Assembly (NCBI GenBank): GCA_041736705.1
Contig: JBGSTC010000025.1
Location: 92,474-156,473 of the forward strand
DNA length: 64,000 nucleotides
Reading direction: 5' to 3'
Source: GWE2-51-13 sp041736705
GTDB lineage: Bacteria; Bacillota_I; Bacilli_A; Erysipelotrichales; Erysipelotrichaceae
Shown here piece by piece: positions 52,113 through 60,877 of this stretch (position 1 is its first letter; each line of letters begins with the position of its first letter). The translations under genes were made by a program, and so were the position numbers. The notes under the pieces were generated by a model, which saw only the letters and a program-made list of their open reading frames with translations, was not told the DNA's origin and did not search any database.

Positions 52113-52484
52113 CTATGTCTTCTTCACATCGGTGATATCGGTCAAAAAAGCAAGGAGCACCGGCTTTCCTTGGTAAACGACGGGTTTCCCGGAGATTTCC
52201 AGATGCATCTTCTCTTGATCCTCGCGGATCAATTCGACTTCGAACTGGGTCGGTCGCCCGGTTTGAAACGACTCCCTGATGGTTTGTACCGTCCGTTCAT
52301 CGCTCATGATGGATTTGAATTTCTGGTTCAACCGTTCATGGTCGCGCGTTCCGCAGACGCCATAAAATCCTTCGTTGACGGAGAACACCTTCTCTTCGTT
52401 GAATAAAACCATCGGCAGCGAAATGAACTGTCGAAACAGGACCAATTCCGATTCGGTGATTTCATTGAACGGGAGATTTTCCAT
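52113..52484 (-). CDS. PAS-domain protein (5' part of a split PAS-GAF-GGDEF gene)
   Basis: The 123-residue frame is a PAS domain: LPMVLFNEEKVFSVNEGFYGVCG near residue 24, as two short strands and a helix, through the LEISGKPVVYQGKPVLLAF sheet, ending in TDITDVKKT. The sequence TDIT(D/E) normally leads into a helix joining the next domain, but here a TAG stops translation. The continuing frame encodes the GAF-GGDEF part. A good promoter lies upstream. Alone it would have no output domain. Confidence 0.8.
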   Translation of the reverse strand: MENLPFNEITESELVLFRQFISLPMVLFNEEKVFSVNEGFYGVCGTRDHERLNQKFKSIMSDERTVQTIRESFQTGRPTQFEVELIREDQEKMHLEISGKPVVYQGKPVLLAFLTDITDVKKT

Positions 52485-52564
52485 GATGTCCGCCTTTCAT
52501 ACTGAAGAATCCGTGAGTTCGGGAGGATGTAGGGATGAGATGTAAACAAAGCCGTACTGTTGCT

Positions 52565-52592
52565 ATTGTATCACTAATTTCAATGGCGTCAA
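52565..52592 (-). promoter_or_regulatory. Promoter of the PAS-GAF-GGDEF gene
   Basis: TTGACG (52587-52592) and TACAAT (52565-52570) on the minus strand with a 16-bp spacer, about 80 bases before the PAS start codon. Confidence 0.65.
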
Positions 52593-52648
52593 TCCCGATT
52601 TTCCGTCGTGATTTTCAAGCTTGTCACCCAAATTCATCAATAGACAGG

Positions 52649-52879
52649 CTACTTTTTCAGTTGAAAGATCGTTTCGCCGGGATTCGCCGAGGCGATCTTC
52701 TGGACGACGCGGGGATGGGCATAGATATTGCGCACATAACCCTTGAGTTTGATCCCGTTGTGGTAGCCGTGGATGACGACGATTTCGCGTACCGAAGACG
52801 ACATGGCGTTGATCCGGAAGTTCAAAACGAACTCCGCTTCCTTGCGTGTCAGTTGGTGCAGGTCGATGGTTTCGATCAT
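52649..52879 (-). CDS. Small Smr-domain protein
   Basis: The 76-residue protein is a stand-alone Smr domain like the C-terminal domain of MutS2. It has the early IDLHQLTRKEA motif and VIHGYHNGIKLKGYVRN in place of the usual HGxGxG loop, so the glycine loop is partly altered. Smr domains bind or nick nucleic acid. It overlaps the DtxR gene by ATGA at the end of the iron operon, a position with no obvious functional link. Confidence 0.75.
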   Translation of the reverse strand: MIETIDLHQLTRKEAEFVLNFRINAMSSSVREIVVIHGYHNGIKLKGYVRNIYAHPRVVQKIASANPGETIFQLKK

Positions 52880-53268
52880 GGGGCGAAGTATCCTTTCATG
52901 AACGAATGGATGGCTTTCATGGTTTCGTCGCTGATCACGTGTTCCATCTTACAGGCATCGTCTTCGGCGATCGGTTCTTCCACCTTCAACACTTCGCGCA
53001 AGAAAAGCTGCAAGGTGCGATGGCGGCTGAAAATGCTCTCCGCCGTCTTCAAGCCTTCTTCGGTCAGATAGATCAAGGCATAGGGTTCCTGCGTGATCCA
53101 TCCCCCGTCCGTCAGCATCTTCAATGCCCGGTTGACGCTGGGTTTGGCGACCTTCAATAGACTTGCCACATCGCTGGATCTTACCCCGGTCTTGCCTAAC
53201 ATGCTCAGGCGATAGATCGCTTCCAGGTAGTCTTCGCTGGATGGCGACAGATTCACGGCTTCACTCAT
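52876..53268 (-). CDS. DtxR-family metal-dependent regulator
   Basis: The 130-residue protein has the N-terminal winged helix (SEDYLEAIYRL, then LLKVAKPSVNRALKML) and the metal-binding dimerisation domain, but no SH3-like third domain. The ligand pattern CKMEH near residue 106 matches the Cys-x-x-Glu-His of iron-sensing DtxR/IdeR rather than the Glu form of MntR, which suggests iron sensing. It lies in the feo operon and probably represses it through the palindrome at 55755-55770. Confidence 0.9.
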   Translation of the reverse strand: MSEAVNLSPSSEDYLEAIYRLSMLGKTGVRSSDVASLLKVAKPSVNRALKMLTDGGWITQEPYALIYLTEEGLKTAESIFSRHRTLQLFLREVLKVEEPIAEDDACKMEHVISDETMKAIHSFMKGYFAP

Positions 53269-53281
53269 GCTTTCCCCTCCT

Positions 53282-53485
53282 TTATTCGCGTAGTGCTTTT
53301 CGTAATTCGTTCTTCAATTCTTCCGGCGTGCATTTCGAACAACTCGTTTCACACGTCGTCGCTTCCGCGCATCCTGCGCATGATGCGGAAACATGACATC
53401 CGTCTTTCTTTTTCTTAAAAAACAAGGTATACACCAAGGCGGCGAAGATCCCAAGGACCACGCCGCCGATCAGGATATCGGCCAT
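53282..53485 (-). CDS. FeoB-associated Cys-rich membrane protein
   Basis: The 67-residue protein has one N-terminal membrane helix (about 4-22), a KKKK stop-transfer cluster and a Cys-rich cytoplasmic tail with six cysteines (CHVSASCAGC, then CETSCSKC). This is the typical small partner found next to FeoB in Bacillota. It may help to handle ferrous iron at the membrane; the mechanism is unproven. It lies 9 bp after feoB. Confidence 0.9.
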   Translation of the reverse strand: MADILIGGVVLGIFAALVYTLFFKKKKDGCHVSASCAGCAEATTCETSCSKCTPEELKNELRKALRE

Positions 53486-53494
53486 GTTGTTCTC

Positions 53495-55510
53495 CTACCT
53501 CAAACCCATCAACAAGCCGCCCTGATAGATGAGGAGGGCGACGACATACGCCACGGCGGTTTGATATCCGATGGCGATCAGCGTCCATTTCAAGGAAGCC
53601 ATTTCGCGACGCAGGGTCACGATGGCTGCGATACAGGGCGTATACAAGAGAGCGAAAGCCATGAAGGCATAGGCGGACAAGGGGGTGAACACGGACTGGA
53701 GCGGTCCGCTGAGCGCGTCGGGGTTGGAAACCAGGACATCGCCGACACCGTAGAGGACGCCCATCGTACTGACGACCGCTTCCTTCGCCACGAAACCGAC
53801 GATCAAGGCCATCGAAGCACGCCATTCCCCGAAACCCAAGGGGGAGAGGATCGGGGCGATCGCTTTACCGATCGATCCGATGATGGAGAGCGAACTGTCC
53901 TCGACCATTTTGAACGAAAAGTCATAGGCGCTCATGAACCAAATGACCATACTGGCGAGAAGCAGGACGGTCCCCGCTTTGATGAGGAACCCTTTGACCC
54001 TTTCCCAGGTATGCATGAAGAGGTTGCGCAGGGTCGGCATGCGGTATTCGGGGAGTTCCATGATGAAATTGGAGACCCGTCCTTTGGTGACATAGCGCTT
54101 GAGGAACATGCCCGACAACATCGCGACCGCGATGCCCAGGACATACATCGAATAAACGACCAAGGCTTGGTCTTGGGCGAAGAACGCGGCGGCCATGACC
54201 GCATAGATGGGGAATCGCGCCCCGCAGGACATGAAGGGCGTGATCATCATGGTTAAACGACGATCCCGCTCGTTTTCAAGGGTACGGGTCGCCATCAGGG
54301 CGGGGACCGTACAACCGAAGCCCAGGATCATGGGGATGAAGGATTTACCGGAGAGACCGAAACGGCGCAGCATGCGGTCCATGATGAAGGCGGCGCGGGA
54401 CATGTAGCCGCTGTCTTCCAGGATCGAAAGCATGAGGAATAGGACGGCGATTTCAGGCAGGAAACCCAAGACCGAACCGACCCCACCAAGCATGCCGTCG
54501 ACGATCAAGGAATATAAGCCTTCGGATACACCGATATTGATAAGGAAAGAAGCGATGTTGGCGATGACGATGTCGTTGATCAGGTATTCGAATGCACCTT
54601 TGATCGTGCCTCCGATCGGACCAAATGCCGTCATGAAGACCGCATACATGATCAACAGGAAGATCGGGATAGCTAAATAACGGTGGGTGACGACTTCATC
54701 GATGCGCTGCGACAGGCTGACTTTCGCATCGACATTCTTGGTGAGGATTTTCTGCGTGATCGCGGTGATGTATTGGTACTTTTCATCGGAGATGATCATA
54801 TCGCGATCCAGGGGATAATCATGGAGTTGGCGATCGACTTCTTCGTTCAGCATGGCCATCTGGATCGGTTCGTGTTTGTGCCCGTCGATCGCACTGGGTC
54901 CTTCGTCGATGAAACGCAAGGCATGCATTTTCGAACTGGTTTCGACCTTCAATTCTTTCTCCAAGTATTTCACCAGTTTCAAGAGAATCGGGTTATAGAT
55001 TTCTTTGAAGGGGGGGACGCTGTGGTCATGGTTCAGGATCGCCTTCACCAGCTCGTCGATGCCGACCCCTTTGGCCGCGACGATGGAAATCACCGGTACG
55101 CCCAACTCTTTCTGGAGTTTGGCGACATCGAGATGATCCCCGCGCCGTTCCAGGACATCCATCATATTGAGGGCTATGACCATCGGTTTCCCGACTTCAA
55201 GCAATTGCAGACTTAAAAAGAGGTTGCGTTCCAGATTGGACGCATCGACGATGTTGACGATGAGTTCGGCTTCGCTGCTTTCGATGTATTCCCGGGCGAT
55301 GACTTCTTCCAAGGAATAAGTGGATAAGGAATAAATCCCGGGGAGATCGGTGACTTGGATGTCCTGCGGGCAATTGCGGACTTTCCCGGTCTTCTTTTCG
55401 ACCGTCACTCCCGGCCAGTTGCCGACATATTGGTTGGAGCCCGTCAATTCGTTGAAAAGGGTCGTCTTCCCTGAATTCGGGTTGCCGACCAAGGCGATCT
55501 TAGTGCTCAT
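53495..55510 (-). CDS. feoB: Ferrous iron transport protein B
   Basis: The 671-residue protein has an N-terminal G domain (G1 GNPNSGKTT at residue 9, G3 DLPG, G4-like NMMD), a helical spacer and a membrane domain with about ten helices. The two gate-like Cys segments GFGCTVPAL and FMSCGARFP are present. It imports Fe(II) in a GTPase-dependent way. It overlaps feoA by 11 bp and forms one operon with the Cys-rich protein, the DtxR regulator and the Smr protein. Confidence 0.96.
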   Translation of the reverse strand: MSTKIALVGNPNSGKTTLFNELTGSNQYVGNWPGVTVEKKTGKVRNCPQDIQVTDLPGIYSLSTYSLEEVIAREYIESSEAELIVNIVDASNLERNLFLSLQLLEVGKPMVIALNMMDVLERRGDHLDVAKLQKELGVPVISIVAAKGVGIDELVKAILNHDHSVPPFKEIYNPILLKLVKYLEKELKVETSSKMHALRFIDEGPSAIDGHKHEPIQMAMLNEEVDRQLHDYPLDRDMIISDEKYQYITAITQKILTKNVDAKVSLSQRIDEVVTHRYLAIPIFLLIMYAVFMTAFGPIGGTIKGAFEYLINDIVIANIASFLINIGVSEGLYSLIVDGMLGGVGSVLGFLPEIAVLFLMLSILEDSGYMSRAAFIMDRMLRRFGLSGKSFIPMILGFGCTVPALMATRTLENERDRRLTMMITPFMSCGARFPIYAVMAAAFFAQDQALVVYSMYVLGIAVAMLSGMFLKRYVTKGRVSNFIMELPEYRMPTLRNLFMHTWERVKGFLIKAGTVLLLASMVIWFMSAYDFSFKMVEDSSLSIIGSIGKAIAPILSPLGFGEWRASMALIVGFVAKEAVVSTMGVLYGVGDVLVSNPDALSGPLQSVFTPLSAYAFMAFALLYTPCIAAIVTLRREMASLKWTLIAIGYQTAVAYVVALLIYQGGLLMGLR

Positions 55511-55736
55511 CGGCCAACCTCCTCACGAAGATTTCCGCCGCTTCCTGTAGACGCAGGGTAAGTTCATACCCCCGTACGGTGATTTCGATCGGATCGCCCA
55601 TCGGAGCGAACTTCTTGACCTTGACTTCCGTACCCATGGTTAATCCCATGTCGATGATCCGCTTACGCAGCGTGCTTTTTTTACCCACGCCTTCGATGAT
55701 GCATCGCTGGCCGGGAAGAATTTCTTTTAGTGTCAT
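55500..55736 (-). CDS. feoA: Ferrous iron transport protein A
   Basis: The 78-residue SH3-like protein has the family pattern LRKRIIDMGLTMGTEVKVKK near residue 24 (a conserved RxxDMGL loop) and a C-terminal EAAEIFV strand. It supports FeoB at the membrane. I place the start at 55736 because the longer frame to 55772 runs over the operator palindrome and likely transcription start. Confidence 0.93.
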   Translation of the reverse strand: MTLKEILPGQRCIIEGVGKKSTLRKRIIDMGLTMGTEVKVKKFAPMGDPIEITVRGYELTLRLQEAAEIFVRRLADEH

Positions 55737-55754
55737 CGCTGACCTCGTCTCTAA

Positions 55755-55804
55755 GTTAGCCGTTGCTAACATTTAAAGTATACCATGTTTTCTACGAGAT
55801 TCAA
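55755..55804 (-). promoter_or_regulatory. Promoter and DtxR-type operator of the feo operon
   Basis: The minus strand has TTGAAT (55799-55804), a 16-bp spacer and TATACT (55777-55782). Directly downstream, covering the start point, is the palindrome GTTAGC-AACG-GCTAAC (55755-55770). Its TTAGC half-sites resemble DtxR/MntR-family sites, and the cognate regulator is encoded in the same operon, suggesting iron-dependent autoregulation. Confidence 0.7.
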
Positions 55805-55824
55805 GCGTGATTATGTCACTCATG

Positions 55825-55851
55825 AAAAAAGACTTCCGGAGAACGGAAGTC
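55825..55851 (-). terminator. Terminator of the molybdenum/tungsten cofactor operon
   Basis: An 8-bp stem (55831-55838 with 55844-55851) overlaps the MOSC stop codon and is followed on the minus strand by six T. Confidence 0.88.
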
Positions 55852-56284
55852 AGGGTAGGATTTCGATGTCGTCACCCGGACGGATGACGCCAGGCGTGAT
55901 GATTTTCGTGAAGATCCCTTCGCGGGGCATGATGCAATCGCCGACCAACTGACGGATCTGACAACCCAGATGGCATTCTTTCCCGATCTGGGTGACTTCC
56001 ATGACGACATCGTTGATCTTGAGTTTCGTCCCGATCGGTAAAGAATAGAGTGTGATTCCTTCCGTCGTCAGGTTTTCGGCGAACTTTCCGCTACATAAGC
56101 CTTCAATTCCGAGTTTCGTCATCTTGTCGACGCTTTCTTTACCTAAAAGACTGACTTGGCGATGCCAATTCCCCCCGTGGGCGTCGTCCTTTAAGCCCCA
56201 GTCGACGATGAATTCGCCCTCGGGGATGGGATGTTTGATCACCCCTTTTTTCTCACTGATGTTGATTGCGAGGACTTTTGCCAT
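55850..56284 (-). CDS. MOSC-domain protein
   Basis: The 144-residue protein is a single MOSC domain. DWGLKDDAHGG near residue 28, ENLTTEG near residue 70 and the conserved Cys region GKECHLGCQIR near 101 are visible. MOSC proteins handle the molybdenum or tungsten cofactor or sulfur delivery. It is the last gene of the operon and overlaps moaC by one base. Confidence 0.9.
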   Translation of the reverse strand: MAKVLAINISEKKGVIKHPIPEGEFIVDWGLKDDAHGGNWHRQVSLLGKESVDKMTKLGIEGLCSGKFAENLTTEGITLYSLPIGTKLKINDVVMEVTQIGKECHLGCQIRQLVGDCIMPREGIFTKIITPGVIRPGDDIEILP

Positions 56285-56769
56285 TAGAGTACCTCTCGTT
56301 GGCGGATGAATTCACCGGATTTCCCGCCGCTTTTCTGTTCGAGTTTGATTTCGGAGATCACCACGTGTTTGTCGACCGCCTTCACCATGTCGTAGATCGT
56401 CAATCCGGCGATCGCGACCGCCGTCATGGCTTCCATCTCGACCCCGGTCTTCCATACGCATTTCGCGATGGCTTCGATATGGATGGCATTGTTTTTCTCA
56501 TCGACCGTGAAGTTGACTTCGACCGCATCCAGCGGAAGATTGTGACACATCGGGATCAGTTCATGGGTGCGTTTCGCACCCTGGATTCCGGCGATGCGCG
56601 CGGTCGCGAGGACATCGCCCTTGGGTAAACCATGAGATTGGATAAGATGCAGCGTCGACGCGTCCATCGTGACGATGCCGGACGCCGTGGCGACGCGTAA
56701 CGTATTTACCTTCTCGGTCACATCGACCATCCTGGCGTTGCCGTGTTCATCGAGATGCGAGAGTTCCAT
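56284..56769 (-). CDS. moaC: Cyclic pyranopterin monophosphate synthase
   Basis: The 161-residue enzyme catalyses the second part of the first pterin step, after MoaA. The conserved LIPMCHNLPLDAVEV near residue 73, WKTGVEMEAMTAV near 108 and YDMVKAVDKH near 125 supply the active-site His, Glu and Lys residues. It lies 1 bp after moaA. Confidence 0.96.
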   Translation of the reverse strand: MELSHLDEHGNARMVDVTEKVNTLRVATASGIVTMDASTLHLIQSHGLPKGDVLATARIAGIQGAKRTHELIPMCHNLPLDAVEVNFTVDEKNNAIHIEAIAKCVWKTGVEMEAMTAVAIAGLTIYDMVKAVDKHVVISEIKLEQKSGGKSGEFIRQREVL

Positions 56770-56770
56770 G

Positions 56771-57730
56771 TCAGCCTCCGATCCGGTTCATGTTCCGCTT
56801 GGAATTGAACGCTTCGTTGAAATGATGTCCGCGGGGTTTATGGTGGATGATGTCCGCGATCTTCGTATCGAATTCCGCTTCGTCCAAGGCGAAGAACGGC
56901 AGGATGTCGACTTCCCCGTTTTGACCCAGGCAAGGGCGGATCTTCCCATCAGCCGTGACACGGATCCGATTGCAGTCGCCGCAGAATTCATGGCTGATGG
57001 GCGAGATGAATCCGATGCGTCCTTGATAGCCTTCGATTCCGTAATAGATTGCCGGCGCGCCTTTGTCGTCGCGCTCAAGCAAGGTTAGTCTGGGTCGTTT
57101 AGCCAAGACTTCGTCGCTGGTCAGGATCGATCCTTTGTTTAGCTCTCCGTAGGGTCCGATCGGCATCAGTTCGATGAATCGAACGTCGATCGGACGGTCT
57201 TTCGCCAACCCGATCAACCCGTCGATTTCGTTATCGTTGATCCCGCGGATCAACACCGTGTTGATTTTGAGCGGGGTCAACCCGATCGACAGGGCTAAGT
57301 CGATCCCTTCAAGGATAGTACTCAGTTTGCCCCCGCCGGTGATTTCTTCGAACTTGACGGGATCCAAAGAATCCAATGAAATGTTGAGACGATGAAGACC
57401 CGCTTGTTTGAGTTGGACTGCGAGTTGGGGAAGACGCAGTCCGTTGGTGGTCATCGAGATATCTTCGATGCCCTCGATCGCCGCGATTTTCGCGACGATG
57501 TCGATCAAATCGGGGCGTACCGTCGGTTCGCCCCCGGTGATCCGGACTTTCTTGATCCCGACCCTCACCATGGCTTTGACCGTACGTTCGATGTCGTTGA
57601 CGGAGAGTTGGAAGGTCTCGGGCGGCGTGCAGAGTTTACCGTCGGGATTGCAATAGATGCATTTCATGTTGCATTTGTCCGTGATGGAGAGACGCAGGTA
57701 TTCGATGTTTCTTCCGAATTGATCAATCAT
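56771..57730 (-). CDS. moaA: GTP 3',8-cyclase
   Basis: The 319-residue radical SAM enzyme has the N-terminal cluster motif CNMKCIYC near residue 22, a C-terminal cluster set in FCGDCNRIR with the later Cys of RPCLG, and the functional C-terminal Gly-Gly. It turns GTP into the precursor cyclised by MoaC. The ATG at 57730 overlaps the previous gene by 8 bp; the longer frame lies inside that gene. Confidence 0.96.
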   Translation of the reverse strand: MIDQFGRNIEYLRLSITDKCNMKCIYCNPDGKLCTPPETFQLSVNDIERTVKAMVRVGIKKVRITGGEPTVRPDLIDIVAKIAAIEGIEDISMTTNGLRLPQLAVQLKQAGLHRLNISLDSLDPVKFEEITGGGKLSTILEGIDLALSIGLTPLKINTVLIRGINDNEIDGLIGLAKDRPIDVRFIELMPIGPYGELNKGSILTSDEVLAKRPRLTLLERDDKGAPAIYYGIEGYQGRIGFISPISHEFCGDCNRIRVTADGKIRPCLGQNGEVDILPFFALDEAEFDTKIADIIHHKPRGHHFNEAFNSKRNMNRIGG

Positions 57731-59648
57731 GGGGGTTCCTCCATTCGTTGATTTTGCCGAGTTCATCCAACGTATAGCCACCCAGATCCGTCAACTTCTT
57801 GGTGAAGTCCGGGTGTCGTAGGCAGGTTAGTAAGGCAAGCATGCGCGGGTCGTCCATCATGTCCGCCCTGATGATGAAGTCATAGTCTTCTTCATAGAGC
57901 GGGATGAACTCCAAGCCATAGATCTTCGCAGCGGAATAGATGCCCAGTCCGCAATCCGCCGACCCTTGCGAGACTTGGACGGCGACGGAGAGATGGGTGA
58001 ACTCCTCGCGGTCGTAGCCATAGATGTCATCCGAGGACAAGTGGTTCTGAGCGAGCAGGTAATCCAGCAGAATCCGGGTCCCGGATCCTTTTTGACGGTT
58101 CACATAGCGTACATCGCTTCGGATCAGGTCCTGGATGGATCGGATGTTCTTGGGGTTCCCCGCTTCCACCATCAATCCTTGACTGCGTTTGACCCCTTTC
58201 ATCCATACGAGATTCTCTCCGTTCAGATATTTTAGAAGGTAGGATCGATTGTAGGTCCCGTCTTTTTCGTCTAGGAGATGGATGGTCGTGAGATGGGCTT
58301 CATGACGTTTCATCGCCATGATTCCACCCATCGAACCGACATGTGTGGAAGAAAGAGATAAATCCGGGAAATCGGTGCGGAGACGGTCGTTCAACAGGTC
58401 GATCAGCGGGTCATGGCTGCCGATGCTTACCAAGGTGTTTTCCAACTGATTCATCGGAACCAGGCGCTCGACGACGACTTTCTCACCGGCTTCCAATCCT
58501 TCGGTGTTGAGGGGGATCCGTACGATGCCGTCCGCCTTCACAAACGACGTGACGACGCCGGCGCCTCGATTGAGCGGGGTCGCGATCCATTTCCCGTCGA
58601 CCTTTCCCAATTTAACACGGATGAATTCTTCATATTTCAATCCCGAGAGGATGCGTTTGGTCAGATAGGCTTCCATTTTCGGTGTTTCTTCATAGGGGAG
58701 TCGACGCAACTGACCCAAGACCGGTTTGACGATTTCCTCCAGCACCAGGATCCCCGAAACGGGATAACCCGGGACACCGATCACCGGTTTACGCCTTACG
58801 CTGCCAAGCAAGGTCGGTTTTCCCGGTTTGATGGCGATGCCGTGCAGAAAAACCTCCCCGAGATTTTTAAGGATCGTCGAAGCATAGTCGTCGCGACCGG
58901 CGGAAGAACCCGCGTTCACCAAAACCACATCGCATTCATCGACGGCTTGAGTGAGACATCGGGTCAAGGCGTCGATCTGGTCGGGGATGATGGGATAAAC
59001 GACGACGTCGCAGTCCCATTCTTGAAGCATGCCTTTGAAGATCGAAGAGTTGAATTCAAGGACTTCCCCGGGTTTGGGGTCGGGTTTCGGTGCGACCACT
59101 TCGTCACCGGTCGGAATCAATCCGACCTTGATGCGTTTACGTACGGTGATGCGTGTCACTCCCCCGGCGATCATCGCCCCCATCGTCCAAGGACGGATCA
59201 AGGTGTTGGACGGCAGTAACACTTCTTCCTGGCAGATATCTTCCCCGATTTGGCGGATGTGATTGTAGGGGGTGACGGCGCTAAGCAATTCGATGTGCGT
59301 ATCGTCGCGTTGGATCAATTCCTCGACCATGATGACGGTATCGAATCGTTCGTCGATCGGATCGCCCGTATCCACCATGATATAGTCTTCATCGAGGGTG
59401 AGCGTGACGGGATGCGTCTCGCTAGCCTTATAAGTCTTGTTTGCCTTGGTCGCGATCCCGTCCATCGCCGCCGCATAGTAATGGGGCGACGAATGTGTTG
59501 CGTAAATGGCGGTGGCGCTGATGCGATGCAACGCATCCATCACGCTGATTTCTTCCGTTTCAATCCGGTCACACTTCTCTTCCACATAGGCAAGATAGGC
59601 TTCGACGGCTTCTTCCCGCCGGCGGTTTTCAAGATAGGTGGTTTTCAT
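57723..59648 (-). CDS. MoeA-like molybdopterin molybdenumtransferase fused to a periplasmic-binding-type domain
   Basis: The 641-residue protein has a MoeA domain (about 1-400; AMDGIA near residue 66, PTGDEV near 179, GSSAGRDDY near 250, GVPGYPVS near 293) and a C-terminal PBP-like domain (about 405-630; VGSMGGIMAMKR, GSGTRILLDYLL). The second domain is of the type found in molybdate or tungstate sensors and solute-binding proteins, without a signal peptide. Such fusions probably recognise the metal or cofactor in the cytoplasm. It overlaps the second moeA gene by ATGA and moaA by 8 bp. Confidence 0.92.
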   Translation of the reverse strand: MKTTYLENRRREEAVEAYLAYVEEKCDRIETEEISVMDALHRISATAIYATHSSPHYYAAAMDGIATKANKTYKASETHPVTLTLDEDYIMVDTGDPIDERFDTVIMVEELIQRDDTHIELLSAVTPYNHIRQIGEDICQEEVLLPSNTLIRPWTMGAMIAGGVTRITVRKRIKVGLIPTGDEVVAPKPDPKPGEVLEFNSSIFKGMLQEWDCDVVVYPIIPDQIDALTRCLTQAVDECDVVLVNAGSSAGRDDYASTILKNLGEVFLHGIAIKPGKPTLLGSVRRKPVIGVPGYPVSGILVLEEIVKPVLGQLRRLPYEETPKMEAYLTKRILSGLKYEEFIRVKLGKVDGKWIATPLNRGAGVVTSFVKADGIVRIPLNTEGLEAGEKVVVERLVPMNQLENTLVSIGSHDPLIDLLNDRLRTDFPDLSLSSTHVGSMGGIMAMKRHEAHLTTIHLLDEKDGTYNRSYLLKYLNGENLVWMKGVKRSQGLMVEAGNPKNIRSIQDLIRSDVRYVNRQKGSGTRILLDYLLAQNHLSSDDIYGYDREEFTHLSVAVQVSQGSADCGLGIYSAAKIYGLEFIPLYEEDYDFIIRADMMDDPRMLALLTCLRHPDFTKKLTDLGGYTLDELGKINEWRNPHD

Positions 59649-60877
59649 CGGATCACCGCGTCGAACATGACGACATCGACCATCGCATCCTTGGCCAAGC
59701 CTTCGCTCTCCCGTTTGATGCGGACATAGCCGTCTGCCAAACTTAGGAGCGAGATGAGGCCGGATTTCCCGAACAGAGGGTCGGCGATCACTATTCCGCT
59801 TTCTTTACGGAGTTTGATCGGCATGTATTCTTCCCTGCCATGATTGGAAGGGATGTTGACGCTAAGTCTAGCTTGAATGATCGTATCGGGGAATGTTGAT
59901 CCACTCAGTCGCTCGATCAAAGCTTTCCCGATGACCCTGAAGATCGTGAACGCGGAGGCGGGATGACCAGGCAAGCCCAGGATGGCTTTCTGTCCGACCC
60001 TGGCGATCAAGGTCGGTTTTCCCGGTTTCACCGCGATCCCGTGGACAAGGACGCCGGGTTTCCCCAAGCGATTGAGGACGTCCAGGCTTTGGTCCATCAA
60101 TCCGACGGAACTTCCACCTGATAAAACGAGGATGTCCGCGTCTTCCAACGCGGTCTGGATCGTTTGGTAGATCAACTCTTCGTCGTCGCGGACGATTCCG
60201 ATACGACGCGCTTGGATGCCCATGCGTTGTGCTTCTGCCAGGATGACATAGGCGTTCACATCGCGGACTTGCGAGCCCGTCGGCGTAACGCTGATTTCGA
60301 CGATCTCATCCCCGGTGGAAAGGATCGCCATGCGCAAGGGTTTCAACACCTTGACGTGCGTGATGCCCATCGCCGCCAACAGACCGATGTCCTGGCTGCG
60401 TAAGCTTACTCCGGATTGAAACAGGACTTGTCCTTCGTGCAGATCGTCGCCCTTCAGAATGACATCGTTGCCCGGGGCGGCCGCTTTCTGGATGAAGACG
60501 GAACCTTCGTTGAGTTCTTCGGTATATTCGACCATCACGACCGCATCGGCCCCTAGCGGAAGTTCTCCTCCGGTGGGGATCGCGGACGCATGGTTCGCTT
60601 TCAAGGTAAAGGTCGGGGAGAACCCCATTTTGATTGGATCCATCAACGTCAGTTCGACAGGGATCGAATCGGATGACCCGTACGTGTCTTTCGCACGTAC
60701 CGCATAACCGTCCACGGAGGAACGGTTGAACGACGGGATGTTTTGGGTACAGACGATCGGTTCGAAAAGAATCCTCCCCATACATTTCTCTAAAGGTAGA
60801 ATCTCGGTTTCTTCGATGCGTTGGAATTCGTTTTGAATAAGATCGAGGGTTTCCTGAACGGTTTTCACATTAAGCAT
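59645..60877 (-). CDS. moeA: Molybdopterin molybdenumtransferase
   Basis: The 410-residue MoeA has the SVDGYAVRAKDT segment near residue 53, STGDEIVE near 188, SGGSSVG near 249 and GLPGHPASA near 291. It inserts molybdate, or tungstate, into adenylated molybdopterin. The ATG at 60877 overlaps the tupC stop. Two MoeA paralogues in one operon suggest separate handling of Mo and W, as inferred for several W-using anaerobes. Confidence 0.94.
   Translation of the reverse strand: MLNVKTVQETLDLIQNEFQRIEETEILPLEKCMGRILFEPIVCTQNIPSFNRSSVDGYAVRAKDTYGSSDSIPVELTLMDPIKMGFSPTFTLKANHASAIPTGGELPLGADAVVMVEYTEELNEGSVFIQKAAAPGNDVILKGDDLHEGQVLFQSGVSLRSQDIGLLAAMGITHVKVLKPLRMAILSTGDEIVEISVTPTGSQVRDVNAYVILAEAQRMGIQARRIGIVRDDEELIYQTIQTALEDADILVLSGGSSVGLMDQSLDVLNRLGKPGVLVHGIAVKPGKPTLIARVGQKAILGLPGHPASAFTIFRVIGKALIERLSGSTFPDTIIQARLSVNIPSNHGREEYMPIKLRKESGIVIADPLFGKSGLISLLSLADGYVRIKRESEGLAKDAMVDVVMFDAVIR

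Noticed and set aside
53393..54256. Long plus-strand frame (287 codons) opposite feoB
   Set aside because: feoB is unmistakable on the minus strand; the mirror frame is rich in Asp, His, Gly and Arg and has no recognisable fold.
58413..59219. Long plus-strand frame opposite the MoeA-PBP gene
   Set aside because: It mirrors a well-conserved MoeA domain and has no supporting features.
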